Under the pieces are notes generated by a model. That model saw only the letters and a list, made by a program, of their open reading frames with translations. It was not told where the DNA came from and made no database searches. Below are positions 1 to 7,628 of a stretch of 10,699 nt of DNA, in pieces. The stretch comes from DATFCK01 sp045809745 (GTDB taxonomy: Bacteria > Verrucomicrobiota > Verrucomicrobiia > Chthoniobacterales > UBA10450). Position 1 is the first letter of the stretch, and each line of letters opens with the position of its first letter. The stretch is from positions 1 through 10,699 of the forward strand of contig JBJMXE010000014.1 in NCBI GenBank assembly GCA_045809745.1, read 5' to 3'. Made by a program: the position numbers and the translations under genes.

Positions 1-16
1 ACTTTCTCGACATAGT

Positions 17-45
17 TTGTTAGGCTCGTCCTGTCTGCCTAACAA
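17..45. repeat. Perfect 9-bp inverted repeat downstream of the export operon
   Basis: TTGTTAGGC (17-25) and GCCTAACAA (37-45) are perfect reverse complements separated by 11 bases. The repeat lies 44 bases beyond the stop codon of the last operon gene, which ends at 89 on the minus strand. It could form a hairpin in that transcript, but no run of U follows, so it is not a typical intrinsic terminator. It could also be a protein-binding site. Each arm contains the GTTAGG/CCTAAC word that is over-represented across the window. The rest of bases 1-88 holds no gene that I can support. Confidence 0.5.
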
Positions 46-88
46 TGGTCTCGAAACTGGGCCAGGCATGTGACCATTTCTGAGCATC

Positions 89-1120
89 CTATGTTTTATT
101 ATGAGCCCTTCCCCGAAGATGCCGTGCCAAGGTCGCCCGGGAGATCCCTAAAAGCTTCGCCGTGCGCCGCTGGTTTCGATTGGTTTGCTCGTAAACGTAA
201 CTCACATGCCGCTTCACCGCACTGGCCAGTGTCAGGTCAACGCCAGAGTGGTTAGGCTGTTCGGAATGATGATTGGACGACATCGGTGGCGCCGACGACG
301 ACGTGCCGACTCCATCCGATCCGTTAGGTCGCTCCGGTTCGAGATCCGGCGGAAACACCACGTGCTGAGGCAGGATAACGGAACCGTCACAAAATAATGT
401 CATCGTTCTGACGGTGTGACTGAGCTCTCGCAGATTTCCACGCCAGGGGTGACGAACCAGCTTCTCCATCGCTTCCGGGTGGATCGCCGTGATCTTCTTG
501 CCTTCTTTGAGACCGGCTGCCTTCAACTCGGCGGCAATCAACGCCGGCAGCTCCTGGATCCGTTCACGCAGCGGCGGAATGAGTAACGTTAGGCCGTTAA
601 GCCTTTGAAAAAGGTCTTCGCGAAACTTTCCGTGACGCACCCGCTCCCGGAGCGAACAGTTCGACGCACAAACAATTCGCGCGTTCGAGCGGAGCATCCG
701 TTCCGACCCCAGTCGCTCGAATTCGCCATACTCGAGCACCCGCAAAATTTTAACCTGAGCAAGTGTGCTCATCTCCGAAATTTCATCGAGAAACAAGGTG
801 CCGCTATCGGCAAGCTCGAACTTGCCTTTGACACTTTGCTGCGCCCCGGTGAACGCGCCGCGTTCATGGCCGAACAGCTGGCTTTCCAGCAGGGTATCAC
901 TCATGGCCGAAGCATTGAAGGACACGAACGGACCCCGGGAGCGACCCGAAGAGTTGTGGATCGCATGAGCCAGAAGCGTCTTGCCAGTGCCGGTTTCCCC
1001 CAGAAGCACCACCGGCACATCGGACTTCGCGGCCAGGGCGGCGAGCTGAAGGCATCTCGCCATCGCCTCGTTGCTGGTGGTTAGGGTTTCGACCCTTAGA
1101 TTAGTGAGCGGCTCTTGCAT
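89..1120 (-). CDS. Sigma-54-dependent transcriptional activator (AAA+ and Fis-type HTH, no sensor domain)
   Basis: This is a 343-residue bacterial enhancer-binding protein that would use ATP to remodel RNA polymerase carrying sigma-54. The AAA+ domain starts almost at the N-terminus. Walker A GETGTGKT is at 41-48, the sigma-54 contact loop GAFTGA at 88-93, and Walker B GTLFLDEI at 107-114. The sensor I Asn is near 154, the arginine-finger segment FREDLFQR at 166-173, and a sensor II-like WRGNLREL at 226-233. A low-complexity Ser/Pro/His linker (about 260-295) leads to a C-terminal Fis-type helix-turn-helix (about 302-338, with RRTAKLLGISRATLARHL). All motifs look active. Typical family members have an N-terminal receiver, GAF or PAS domain; here there are only about 20 residues, so activity may be constitutive or controlled by a partner. 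The ATG lies 12 bases after the stop of the HlyD gene, with TAAGG overlapping that stop as a possible ribosome binding site. It is the last gene of the peptide-export operon and a likely regulator of it or of its substrate genes (inference). Confidence 0.9.
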   Translation of the reverse strand: MQEPLTNLRVETLTTSNEAMARCLQLAALAAKSDVPVVLLGETGTGKTLLAHAIHNSSGRSRGPFVSFNASAMSDTLLESQLFGHERGAFTGAQQSVKGKFELADSGTLFLDEISEMSTLAQVKILRVLEYGEFERLGSERMLRSNARIVCASNCSLRERVRHGKFREDLFQRLNGLTLLIPPLRERIQELPALIAAELKAAGLKEGKKITAIHPEAMEKLVRHPWRGNLRELSHTVRTMTLFCDGSVILPQHVVFPPDLEPERPNGSDGVGTSSSAPPMSSNHHSEQPNHSGVDLTLASAVKRHVSYVYEQTNRNQRRTAKLLGISRATLARHLRGRAHNKT

Positions 1121-1132
1121 ACCTAACGAACC

Positions 1133-2320
1133 TTATGGCCCGATACTCTCACGCAGCTGGCGAATTGGTTCGAAAGCGTATTCGATGAGGGTGCGGTGGC
1201 CGACGACAATGTGGGCCTCGCCCTTCATCCCTACGCGCAGCGGGAGCGGTTTACTGCCCCGAACCACGATGTCGTTTCGCGCGAGCGAACCAGAAGCCAT
1301 AAAATGCTGACCTTCAGTGGAAGTCACGGCTGATGGACTGATCCATTCCAGTTTTCCATCCACTGCGCCGTAGCGTTGGTAGGGAAAAGCATCGAAGAAA
1401 TATCGAACCTTCTGGCCGGTCGACAGCTTTGCCAGGCTCCCTTCATCCAACAGCATCCTGGCTCGCGGCTGGGCGTTCATCGGCGATAACTGGCAAAGCA
1501 CCTGGCCCTGTTGAACCACGCCTCCAACGCTGTGCTGATCGATCGAGATCACCACACCGTCGTAAGGACTGCGTACCGCCAGAGTGCTCTTCGTCGTGTT
1601 TTCCAGATCGGATTTCAAAGCTTCCATCCGCATCTTCAGCCTTTCGATCTCGCCCAGTTCTTCGCCCCGGACCCGGGCCCTTTCGGTTACCATCCGTTGT
1701 CGGTCTAACGTGATCTGCTGCAACGCCCGTTGAGACACACTGTAATCTTTTTCCGAGCCGGCCAGGTCGAGCTTGGCTCTGACCAATTCGAATTCGGACA
1801 TGCCGCCCTGTTGGGCGAGCCGCTCCATTCTCTTCACCAGATCCCGGCTGGTGCTCATGTGGTTTTCCCTGAACTTCACTTCGCTGGCCGCCTGATCGAT
1901 CTCGGCGGCTTTGATGTCCAGCAGCGACTTGTGAGCTTCATCGTTCTTAGTCAGACTGTTCTCGCGATTGCGCAGCTCGGCTTCCAGAGTCCGGAAAGTA
2001 GTGTCCCAGCCGCGGATTTCGTCCGACCGAAGCCCGAACAGTTCCTCACCTGCTTTAACGGTCTGACCTTCGGTGACGGCGACCTTGCTGATGACCGCTT
2101 GCCGCGGCGACTGGATCGGATCAGCACCGGTTGCCGGAACCAGCACATAACGGGCATGGACCGTCTCCGGCATCCGCATAATCAGCGCGAGTAACCCGGC
2201 AAACAGAAATGCGGCGAGGAGCACCCAGGCTAACGACCGCATGATAAATGGGGGCGGTTCCTGCGGAAGCATTTCCGACTCGGTATCGATGTTGCCGCGG
2301 TTGCCCGATAAGATGTTCAC
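1133..2320 (-). CDS. HlyD-family membrane fusion protein (periplasmic adaptor of peptide ABC exporter)
   Basis: This 395-residue adaptor would link the inner-membrane ABC exporter to an outer-membrane channel. After a cytoplasmic N-terminus there is one membrane segment at about 28-48 (WVLLAAFLFAGLLALI region). The first half of a lipoyl-like domain follows at about 69-98 (ISKVAVTEGQTVKAGEELF). A long charged coiled-coil hairpin spans about 105-245. The second lipoyl half is at about 248-279 (VRSPYDGVVISIDQHSVGG, ending VLCQLSP), then a beta-barrel region ending near 370 with LRVGMKGEAHIVVG. This order and the length fit HlyD-type adaptors of type I secretion. The start is GTG, 13 bases after the exporter stop. 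No good Shine-Dalgarno precedes it, and an internal ATG at residue 17 is an alternative start that keeps the membrane segment. Its place directly after the peptidase-containing exporter supports joint function. No outer-membrane TolC-like gene is in the window, so that partner must lie elsewhere. Confidence 0.88.
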   Translation of the reverse strand: MNILSGNRGNIDTESEMLPQEPPPFIMRSLAWVLLAAFLFAGLLALIMRMPETVHARYVLVPATGADPIQSPRQAVISKVAVTEGQTVKAGEELFGLRSDEIRGWDTTFRTLEAELRNRENSLTKNDEAHKSLLDIKAAEIDQAASEVKFRENHMSTSRDLVKRMERLAQQGGMSEFELVRAKLDLAGSEKDYSVSQRALQQITLDRQRMVTERARVRGEELGEIERLKMRMEALKSDLENTTKSTLAVRSPYDGVVISIDQHSVGGVVQQGQVLCQLSPMNAQPRARMLLDEGSLAKLSTGQKVRYFFDAFPYQRYGAVDGKLEWISPSAVTSTEGQHFMASGSLARNDIVVRGSKPLPLRVGMKGEAHIVVGHRTLIEYAFEPIRQLRESIGP

Positions 2321-2333
2321 AAGAGGTAGGTTG

Positions 2334-5300
2334 TTAGATCCCGAGTTGCTGGCTGGACAGGTAGTAATAGAGGCCGCGTTGAGCCATCAGTTCATCGTGA
2401 GTTCCCACTTCGGCAACGCTGCCTTTCTCGAGCACGACGATCGCGTGTGCTTCGCGAATGGTGCTTAACCGGTGGGCGATGACAATCGTGGTCCGGCCGG
2501 ACATCAGCCGTCCGAGGTTGTCCTGAATCGCTCGTTCTGATTCAGTGTCGAGCGCGCTGGTCGCTTCGTCGAATATCAGGACCGGCGGATTATTATAGAT
2601 GGCCCGGGCGATGGCAATGCGCTGCTTTTGACCGCCCGACAACGACAAGCCGGACTCACCGATCTTGGTTTCATAGCCTAACGGGAGACGCATGATGAAA
2701 TCGTGGGATGCTGCCGCCTGAGCCGCAGCCAGGACACGATCCAGATCCGGCTCCGGGTCGCCGAACGAGATGTTGCGAGCGATCGTCTCGTTGAACATGT
2801 GGTTTTCCTGCAACACCATTCCGATATGGCGGCGAACGTCGCGGTAGTTCAGCGTTTTCAGGTCGACGTTATCGAAAAGGATGGTGCCCTCAGTGGGTTC
2901 AAGCAAACCGGCGATCAGCTTGATCAAAGTGGTTTTGCCGCATCCGCTGCGACCGACCAGCGCGAACATCCGTCCAGGCGCGAGATCGAGCGTGATGTTC
3001 TTTAATATATGAGGAGCTTCCGGCCCCCCGTATTTGAAACTGACGCCGCGTAGCTCGATGCGCCCCTCCAGACTGTGCACCGGCACCAGTTTGGATCGGT
3101 CGTGTCCCTGTTCCGGTTCCTGTTCGAAGATGTCGTTGAGCCGGTTCAGCAGCACCGATGCGAACTGCATGCTATCCCACACGCCTAACGTCCGCATGAT
3201 TCCGCCGTAGGCCATTGCGGTTAAGGAGCTGAAAGCGACGAACCCACCGACGCTCAGATGACCGCCGATCACCTGTGTCGCACCCACCCACAGAAACATC
3301 GCGGTCGAAACCATGCCGATCGTTTGCAGCATGCTGTCGTAAGACATCACGATGAAACTGGCCCGAAACATCTTCTTCGAGACGGACAGGAACTCGTTTA
3401 GCATGGTGTCCCGGAACGCGCTTTCGGCCGAGGCTGCCTTCACCGCTTCGATTCCCTTGATCGCGTCAATCTGATGCGAGCTGTATTTGCCCTGGCTCTC
3501 TTCCACATTCGCAAACAGCGGCCGCAGTACTTTGACTGAGAAAACCATGAGGCAGAGGTAGAGCGGGGTCGTAGCCAGGAACGCCAGCATCAGCAGCGGG
3601 CTGTAGATCGTCATCAATGCCAGCGCGCCGAATAGATAAATCATGGCCAGCAACGCGCCGATGCCCTGTTGCACCGCGAACTGCCGCACCTGGCGCGCGC
3701 CATCGAGCCGCCGTTGAATGTCGCCAGTCCGCCGGCTCGTAAAATACGTCATCGGCAGTGACAGCAGTTTCCGGCTAAGGAAGTCGAGAACCGCGGTGTC
3801 CAACCTAACCGCGGCGAACGCGAGCAAATATTCCTGGGCGAGACTGCAGATTTGAACGAACACCACCGCGACAAACATCCCGAGCAGGATCGTCTTCAGT
3901 AATCCCAGATCGTTCTCCACAATCACCCGATCCACTACCATTTGGGTAAACACGGGGAACAGAAGCGACAGAAAGCTGACGCCGACCGACAGACCCACCA
4001 CCTGCAGCAAAATTACTTTGAACTTTGCCAGGAAAGGCAAAAGCCAGGCGAAAGTGGGTCGGCTAATCGGCGCGTTTTCAAAGGCAACGGTGTAATCGAA
4101 CAACGCAGCGTAGCCGGTCCATTTCGATTCGAACTCGCGGCGCGGGACCTTGAGCAGGCCTAACGCTGGATCGGCCACGCGGACGAAGTGTTCGTCCACA
4201 TCGTACAGAACAATCCAGTGGTTGCCTTCCCAATGCACAATGGCCGGAAGCGGCATTGTCGCCAGGTTCCGCAGCGATACCTTCAGGGCGCGTGCCGCCA
4301 GGCCGAGCTCAGTGGCGGCACGGCACAGCGCCTTCAAACTCGTTCCGTCGGTCGCGGTGTGACACAGCTGCCTGATCCTCGCCAAACTGACGTTCCGGCC
4401 GAAATGTCGGCAGATCATGCCAAGACTTGCTGCGCCGCAATCCATCTCATCGATCTGAGCGATGTGATCGATTTTTTTGACGCGCTTGGGCCGCTTCCGA
4501 AACAGGCCCTGCTCGTCAACAAACGGATCTTCTTTGCCGTCGTCCGTTTCGGCGGGCTGTTCACCATCGAGCTGCGTCTTGTCATGTGCCTGCGTCTCCG
4601 CAGGCAACATCTCGCTCATGAAATCGAGCGGAATACGCGCTTCCGATTTGGCCTGGTAAACTGCCAGCCGTTCGCTCAGCAATTTTTCGAATTCGGGAAA
4701 ACGATCGCGCAGCTCCTTCACCGATTTCGGTTCGAGCGACAGCAGCTGACAATCGGTGAACGCTTCAACCGACGCAGCCCGGGGCGATCCGTTCAGAATC
4801 GAGAGCTCACCGAAAAAATCGCCTTCCCGGTAAAAGGCGAGATTCCGTTCGCGGCCGTTAACGCCGGTGAACACGCGGGCGCGACCTTTCTCGATGACGT
4901 ACATCGGACCCGCGACATCACCTTCCTTAATGATGAGACTTCCCTTCGCGTAACCGACTGGCGCGAGTTTGTCGATCACACTACGCAATGCCGGGGCCGG
5001 TAACCGCCCGAAGTTGCTGAATTGATAAAGGAAACTCTGCAAGGCGCGGTTGCGGCCGGTCATTTCGACGTACTTCCGCATGTCCGGCACCATTTTGGTG
5101 AGTTCGAGGAAATCGCTTCGGTCGATCCGCAGGACATCCACGGCGGTGCTGCAGCGCACGGATGCGTTGCGGGTACCGCCGTCGAACAGCGCAGCTTCAC
5201 CAAAGCTGTCTCCGGGTTTCAGCGAGCCTAACGGGATTTCTTCGCCGTCGTGTTTTACCTTGAGCGCTCTGGCGCGTCCGCGAGTGAGTATGTAGAAGGA

Positions 5301-5447
5301 ATCGGCGGAGTCGTCTTGTCGCACGATGACATCGCCAAAGTCATAATGTTCTTCCTGAAGCAGCGGCTCGAGCGCGCCGAAATGTTCCTCCGAAAGAAAT
5401 CGGAAGATTGATGCCCGGCGGACGAGTTCGGCGTCCTGCGTATTCAT
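2334..5447 (-). CDS. Peptidase-containing ABC exporter with two N-terminal cyclic-nucleotide-binding domains
   Basis: This 1037-residue fusion would cleave a leader from a small peptide and export it. Residues 13-130 and 142-265 are two cNMP-binding folds. Each keeps the Glu and Arg of the phosphate-binding cassette: FGEAAL 82-87 with R93, and FGELSI 212-217 with R223. A charged linker (about 275-326) leads to a C39 peptidase (about 327-450) with Q331 and catalytic C337 in QIDEMDCGAASL, H410 in NHWIVLYDV and D426 in ADPALG, so the triad looks intact. The membrane domain covers about 467-770. The ATPase (about 795-1030) has Walker A GRSGCGKTT 832-840, Q880, signature LSGGQ 936-940, Walker B VLIFDE 956-961 and H992. 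Peptidase-containing exporters usually have about 700 residues; the extra length is the cNMP pair. The ATG overlaps the stop of the upstream SurA/PpiC-like gene by 4 bases. From memory, cyanobacterial exporters such as HetC and NHLM-type bacteriocin exporters have related layouts; I could not compare them. Confidence 0.93.
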   Translation of the reverse strand: MNTQDAELVRRASIFRFLSEEHFGALEPLLQEEHYDFGDVIVRQDDSADSFYILTRGRARALKVKHDGEEIPLGSLKPGDSFGEAALFDGGTRNASVRCSTAVDVLRIDRSDFLELTKMVPDMRKYVEMTGRNRALQSFLYQFSNFGRLPAPALRSVIDKLAPVGYAKGSLIIKEGDVAGPMYVIEKGRARVFTGVNGRERNLAFYREGDFFGELSILNGSPRAASVEAFTDCQLLSLEPKSVKELRDRFPEFEKLLSERLAVYQAKSEARIPLDFMSEMLPAETQAHDKTQLDGEQPAETDDGKEDPFVDEQGLFRKRPKRVKKIDHIAQIDEMDCGAASLGMICRHFGRNVSLARIRQLCHTATDGTSLKALCRAATELGLAARALKVSLRNLATMPLPAIVHWEGNHWIVLYDVDEHFVRVADPALGLLKVPRREFESKWTGYAALFDYTVAFENAPISRPTFAWLLPFLAKFKVILLQVVGLSVGVSFLSLLFPVFTQMVVDRVIVENDLGLLKTILLGMFVAVVFVQICSLAQEYLLAFAAVRLDTAVLDFLSRKLLSLPMTYFTSRRTGDIQRRLDGARQVRQFAVQQGIGALLAMIYLFGALALMTIYSPLLMLAFLATTPLYLCLMVFSVKVLRPLFANVEESQGKYSSHQIDAIKGIEAVKAASAESAFRDTMLNEFLSVSKKMFRASFIVMSYDSMLQTIGMVSTAMFLWVGATQVIGGHLSVGGFVAFSSLTAMAYGGIMRTLGVWDSMQFASVLLNRLNDIFEQEPEQGHDRSKLVPVHSLEGRIELRGVSFKYGGPEAPHILKNITLDLAPGRMFALVGRSGCGKTTLIKLIAGLLEPTEGTILFDNVDLKTLNYRDVRRHIGMVLQENHMFNETIARNISFGDPEPDLDRVLAAAQAAASHDFIMRLPLGYETKIGESGLSLSGGQKQRIAIARAIYNNPPVLIFDEATSALDTESERAIQDNLGRLMSGRTTIVIAHRLSTIREAHAIVVLEKGSVAEVGTHDELMAQRGLYYYLSSQQLGI

Positions 5448-6532
5448 TCTGCCGTGACCACCGCCCCTAACCGGCGTTCCACATATCGACCGGCCAGGTC
5501 ATCAAAGTATCGCGCTAGCAAGCGTCGTTCGACTCTCTCCTTCACCGCCGGATCTTCAGCGTTCGGTTCCGTCTTGTCGATAATTCGGCATAATTCGAAT
5601 CCGTCGCCTCGCGGGATTGGTTCGATGAACTCCCCGGCAGCTACGCTCATGAATGTTTGTTGTAGTTCAGGCGACAAGTCCTCAAGCAAAAAATTGATCT
5701 GTCGGAACGGGTAACGTCCTTCAGCGGCAACCTCTTCCATGGACATGGCGTCTTCGGTGACGCAAAAAAGTGCTTCCTGTGCGGCATCGCGGGATTCGAG
5801 CTCAACTACTTCGGTAAAAAATCTGGTGAGCGGGAGGCGCAGCGTCGAAAGTTCGTTTCGGTAGGCGTTCGGCACCAGCACGGTTTTACGCAGGTGATGG
5901 TAGGCTGCCTCCGCATTCTGCATTTCGGAAAACCAGGCCGAATCACGTCCGAGATTCTCCAGCCACTTCGGCAGATCCGGCGCCTCAATGCCGTGCCGTT
6001 CGAAGAAGTTCGCTTCCGCGCTCGCTAACTCTTCCGCACTGAGTTTCGGTTCGGCACGGGCGGCGCCGAGGCGCCACACCAACTGGTTGGTTAACACATC
6101 GATCTCTCCGGACAGAATCAACTCGGCCGCGAATAGCTGCCTCGTGGCACCGTGCGCATCGACATAACGGCTTTCGGGGACAGTCACGTCCTCGGACAGT
6201 CGGTTACCCCAGTAGCAACGGGTGAAATGATCCCCGAAGTCATCCAAGGTTAGACCGCGAGCTGAGAGCCATTGCTCCGTCTCTTCCGCGGTGATCAAAT
6301 CTCGCTCGTACCGGAACGCTTCCGCGGCCGCGTCGATCTGGTCATCTTCATAATCCAACTCCAATTCGTCGGCGTGTTTCTCGGCTTCGACGCGCAGCAG
6401 AAAGCGTTGCCACGACTCCTCCAAGTCGCCGCGCCACTCGGCCGCATCGATTACATCGCGCGTTTTGTAAACCTGATCGCCGCACGCGCAGAGGATCAAA
6501 TCCTCATGGGAAACTGATTCAGTGCTGGGCAT
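5444..6532 (-). CDS. SurA/PpiC-like (parvulin-related) peptide maturation protein, cytoplasmic
   Basis: This 362-residue acidic protein is the first gene of the export operon. Its N-terminal half resembles the helical SurA N-domain: residues about 60-104 have DDQIDAAAEAFRYERDL, then WLSARGLTLDDFGDHF. A similar stretch at about 167-205 (LASAEANFFERHGIEAPDLP, then WLENLGRDSAWFSEM) suggests an internal duplication. The C-terminal part (about 258-320) has a shrunken parvulin pattern, FRQINFLLEDLSPELQQ then AAGEFIEPIPRGDGFELCRI, so isomerase activity is doubtful and a chaperone role more likely. There is no signal peptide, unlike true SurA, so it should act in the cytoplasm, perhaps holding the precursor for the C39 exporter (inference). 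From memory, PpiC-related maturation proteins accompany peptide exporters in other phyla. I chose the ATG at 6532. A GTG 69 bases upstream, at 6601, is in frame, but it would add a basic tail and place the gene start inside the promoter region of the divergent gene. The stop overlaps the exporter ATG. Confidence 0.75.
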   Translation of the reverse strand: MPSTESVSHEDLILCACGDQVYKTRDVIDAAEWRGDLEESWQRFLLRVEAEKHADELELDYEDDQIDAAAEAFRYERDLITAEETEQWLSARGLTLDDFGDHFTRCYWGNRLSEDVTVPESRYVDAHGATRQLFAAELILSGEIDVLTNQLVWRLGAARAEPKLSAEELASAEANFFERHGIEAPDLPKWLENLGRDSAWFSEMQNAEAAYHHLRKTVLVPNAYRNELSTLRLPLTRFFTEVVELESRDAAQEALFCVTEDAMSMEEVAAEGRYPFRQINFLLEDLSPELQQTFMSVAAGEFIEPIPRGDGFELCRIIDKTEPNAEDPAVKERVERRLLARYFDDLAGRYVERRLGAVVTAE

Positions 6533-6545
6533 TGAATGTTCCGTT

Positions 6546-6572
6546 TGTATATTGTTTGATGGAAAATGTCGA
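6546..6572 (-). promoter_or_regulatory. Weak candidate promoter of the export operon
   Basis: Read on the minus strand, TCGACA (6567-6572) and TATACA (6546-6551) are separated by 15 bases and lie just upstream of the ATG at 6532. The -10 box is good, the -35 box fair and the spacer short. I saw no GG-N10-GC sigma-54 element in this intergenic region, so the operon's own activator gene is not obviously matched by a promoter here. Confidence 0.22.
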
Positions 6573-6588
6573 GCGGTTTGGCGCCATT

Positions 6589-6616
6589 TTGAGGCCACCA
6601 CTTGGCGTGGTACAAT
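6589..6616 (+). promoter_or_regulatory. Sigma-70-type promoter for the rightward unknown gene
   Basis: TTGAGG (6589-6594) and TACAAT (6611-6616) are separated by 16 bases. The predicted transcript start, near 6623, would leave a leader of about 16 bases before the ATG at 6639. A perfect 5-base inverted repeat, ACCAC (6597-6601) and GTGGT (6607-6611), lies between the boxes and could be a small operator. The 8-base palindrome TGGCGCCA is at 6579-6586, just upstream. Boxes were matched by eye. Confidence 0.45.
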
Positions 6617-6638
6617 AGCTTGGCCGCGAAGACGTTAA

Positions 6639-7604
6639 ATGGACTTCACTTCAACATCAACTGCCCCGACGGTTCAGTTTAACTCCACCGTCTCGCCGGC
6701 ATTACGAGCACTCCTGGCGCGCTCCATTGACTACGCCGGCTTATTTCCTCCAGCCGAACTGCCACTCGAACCCGCGCTTAAGAATCATGCGGACTATCTG
6801 CGGTCTGACGACTCATGGATGCTGAGCACATTCGTTCTTCCAACAACGCGCTTCGGGGCCGCGGAAGAGCAACTGGCGATCTTTGACCGCAGCGCACCGC
6901 TCCGGATTTCGGCGTTAGGCGCAAAAACTGATACTCCCAATGATCTCGGCGCGAAGCTTCCCGGAATCTTCGGTGCCATCCGTGAGTTGCAGTCTCGCCA
7001 CTCCGGCGTGGCCTTTGTCCCGCAACTCGAGATCGTTATCCCGGCAGGGTTCGACCTTTCGCTCATTGGCGATCTGTATCGAGGCAGCAAGGAATTGGGA
7101 GTCCGTGTTTTCTGCGAGAGCCCTGCTGCTCAGGCTGAGCGCACCATCGCCGTTTTGGCCCAGGTGGACACGACGCGAGATTTTCCCCTCGGGTTCAAGC
7201 TGCGCACCGGCGGAGTGACTGCTGATGCTTTTCCTGATGCCAGTCTGATCGCCCGGGCGCTTGTCGCATCCGTCCGGGATTCCGTTCCGATCAAATTCAC
7301 CGCCGGGCTGCATCATCCGGTTAGGCAATATCGCGATGAGGTGAAAGGCAAAATGTATGGATTCCTCAATGTCCTCGGCGCCGGTGTCATGGCGGCGGAG
7401 CATGGCTGGGATGAGGCAACAGCCGTCCAGATGTTGGAAGATGAAGATGTGCGTTCGTTCGCTTTCGCGGGCGACGCATTCTCCTGGCGAGAATGGAAGG
7501 TTAGCGCAAATCGGATCGAGCTACATCGCCAGCGGGTCACATCATTCGGCAGTTGCAGCTTCGTTGAACCTCGAGAAGATCTCCGCGCGCTCGGCTTGTT
7601 GTAG
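6639..7604 (+). CDS. Conserved protein of unknown function, next to fumarylacetoacetase
   Basis: This 321-residue protein is probably soluble, with no signal peptide or membrane segment. I do not recognise a named domain. Segments that look constrained are RSIDYAGLFPPAELPLEPAL (about 28-47), FVPQLEIVIP (about 126-135), GFKLRTGGV (about 184-192), PIKFTAGLHHPVR (about 217-229) and GFLNVLGAGVMAAEHGW (about 240-256). Alternating beta strands and helices with Lys, Arg and His at strand ends (KLRTGG, KFTAGLHH) recall a TIM-barrel-like enzyme, but this is a loose impression. The fumarylacetoacetase gene follows on the same strand after a 360-base gap; from memory, similar proteins often sit near that gene in Acidobacteria and Verrucomicrobia, so a role in aromatic amino acid breakdown is possible. 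The ATG has a promoter 22 bases upstream and no clear Shine-Dalgarno. The TAG stop lies within the GTAG head of a REP-like hairpin (7601-7623), so the C-terminus may have been set by that repeat. Confidence 0.8.
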   Translation: MDFTSTSTAPTVQFNSTVSPALRALLARSIDYAGLFPPAELPLEPALKNHADYLRSDDSWMLSTFVLPTTRFGAAEEQLAIFDRSAPLRISALGAKTDTPNDLGAKLPGIFGAIRELQSRHSGVAFVPQLEIVIPAGFDLSLIGDLYRGSKELGVRVFCESPAAQAERTIAVLAQVDTTRDFPLGFKLRTGGVTADAFPDASLIARALVASVRDSVPIKFTAGLHHPVRQYRDEVKGKMYGFLNVLGAGVMAAEHGWDEATAVQMLEDEDVRSFAFAGDAFSWREWKVSANRIELHRQRVTSFGSCSFVEPREDLRALGLL

Positions 7605-7623
7605 CGGCGGTCTGTGACCGCCG
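7601..7623 (+). repeat. REP-like hairpin 1 with GTAG head
   Basis: GTAG (7601-7604) is followed at once by a perfect 8-base stem, CGGCGGTC (7605-7612) and GACCGCCG (7616-7623), with a TGT loop. A GTAG tetranucleotide 5' of a short GC-rich hairpin is the hallmark of REP elements moved by REP-associated tyrosine transposases. The head contains the stop codon of the preceding gene. Confidence 0.6.
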
Positions 7624-7628
7624 AATTG

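Noticed and set aside
1..87. Open frame on the minus strand from an ATG at 87, running off the left edge
   Set aside because: Only 29 codons, no convincing ribosome binding site, and it would read through the perfect inverted repeat. It could be a real gene start but cannot be supported from this window.
4188..5003. 271-codon plus-strand ORF opposite the exporter gene
   Set aside because: It is antisense to well-conserved cNMP and C39 domain codons and has no recognisable motif; long antisense frames are common in GC-rich genes.
6575..6586. TGGC/GC pattern resembling a sigma-54 promoter upstream of the export operon
   Set aside because: On the minus strand the distance between GG and GC is one base short of the strict 10-base spacing, and the flanking TTGC and CAC are missing.
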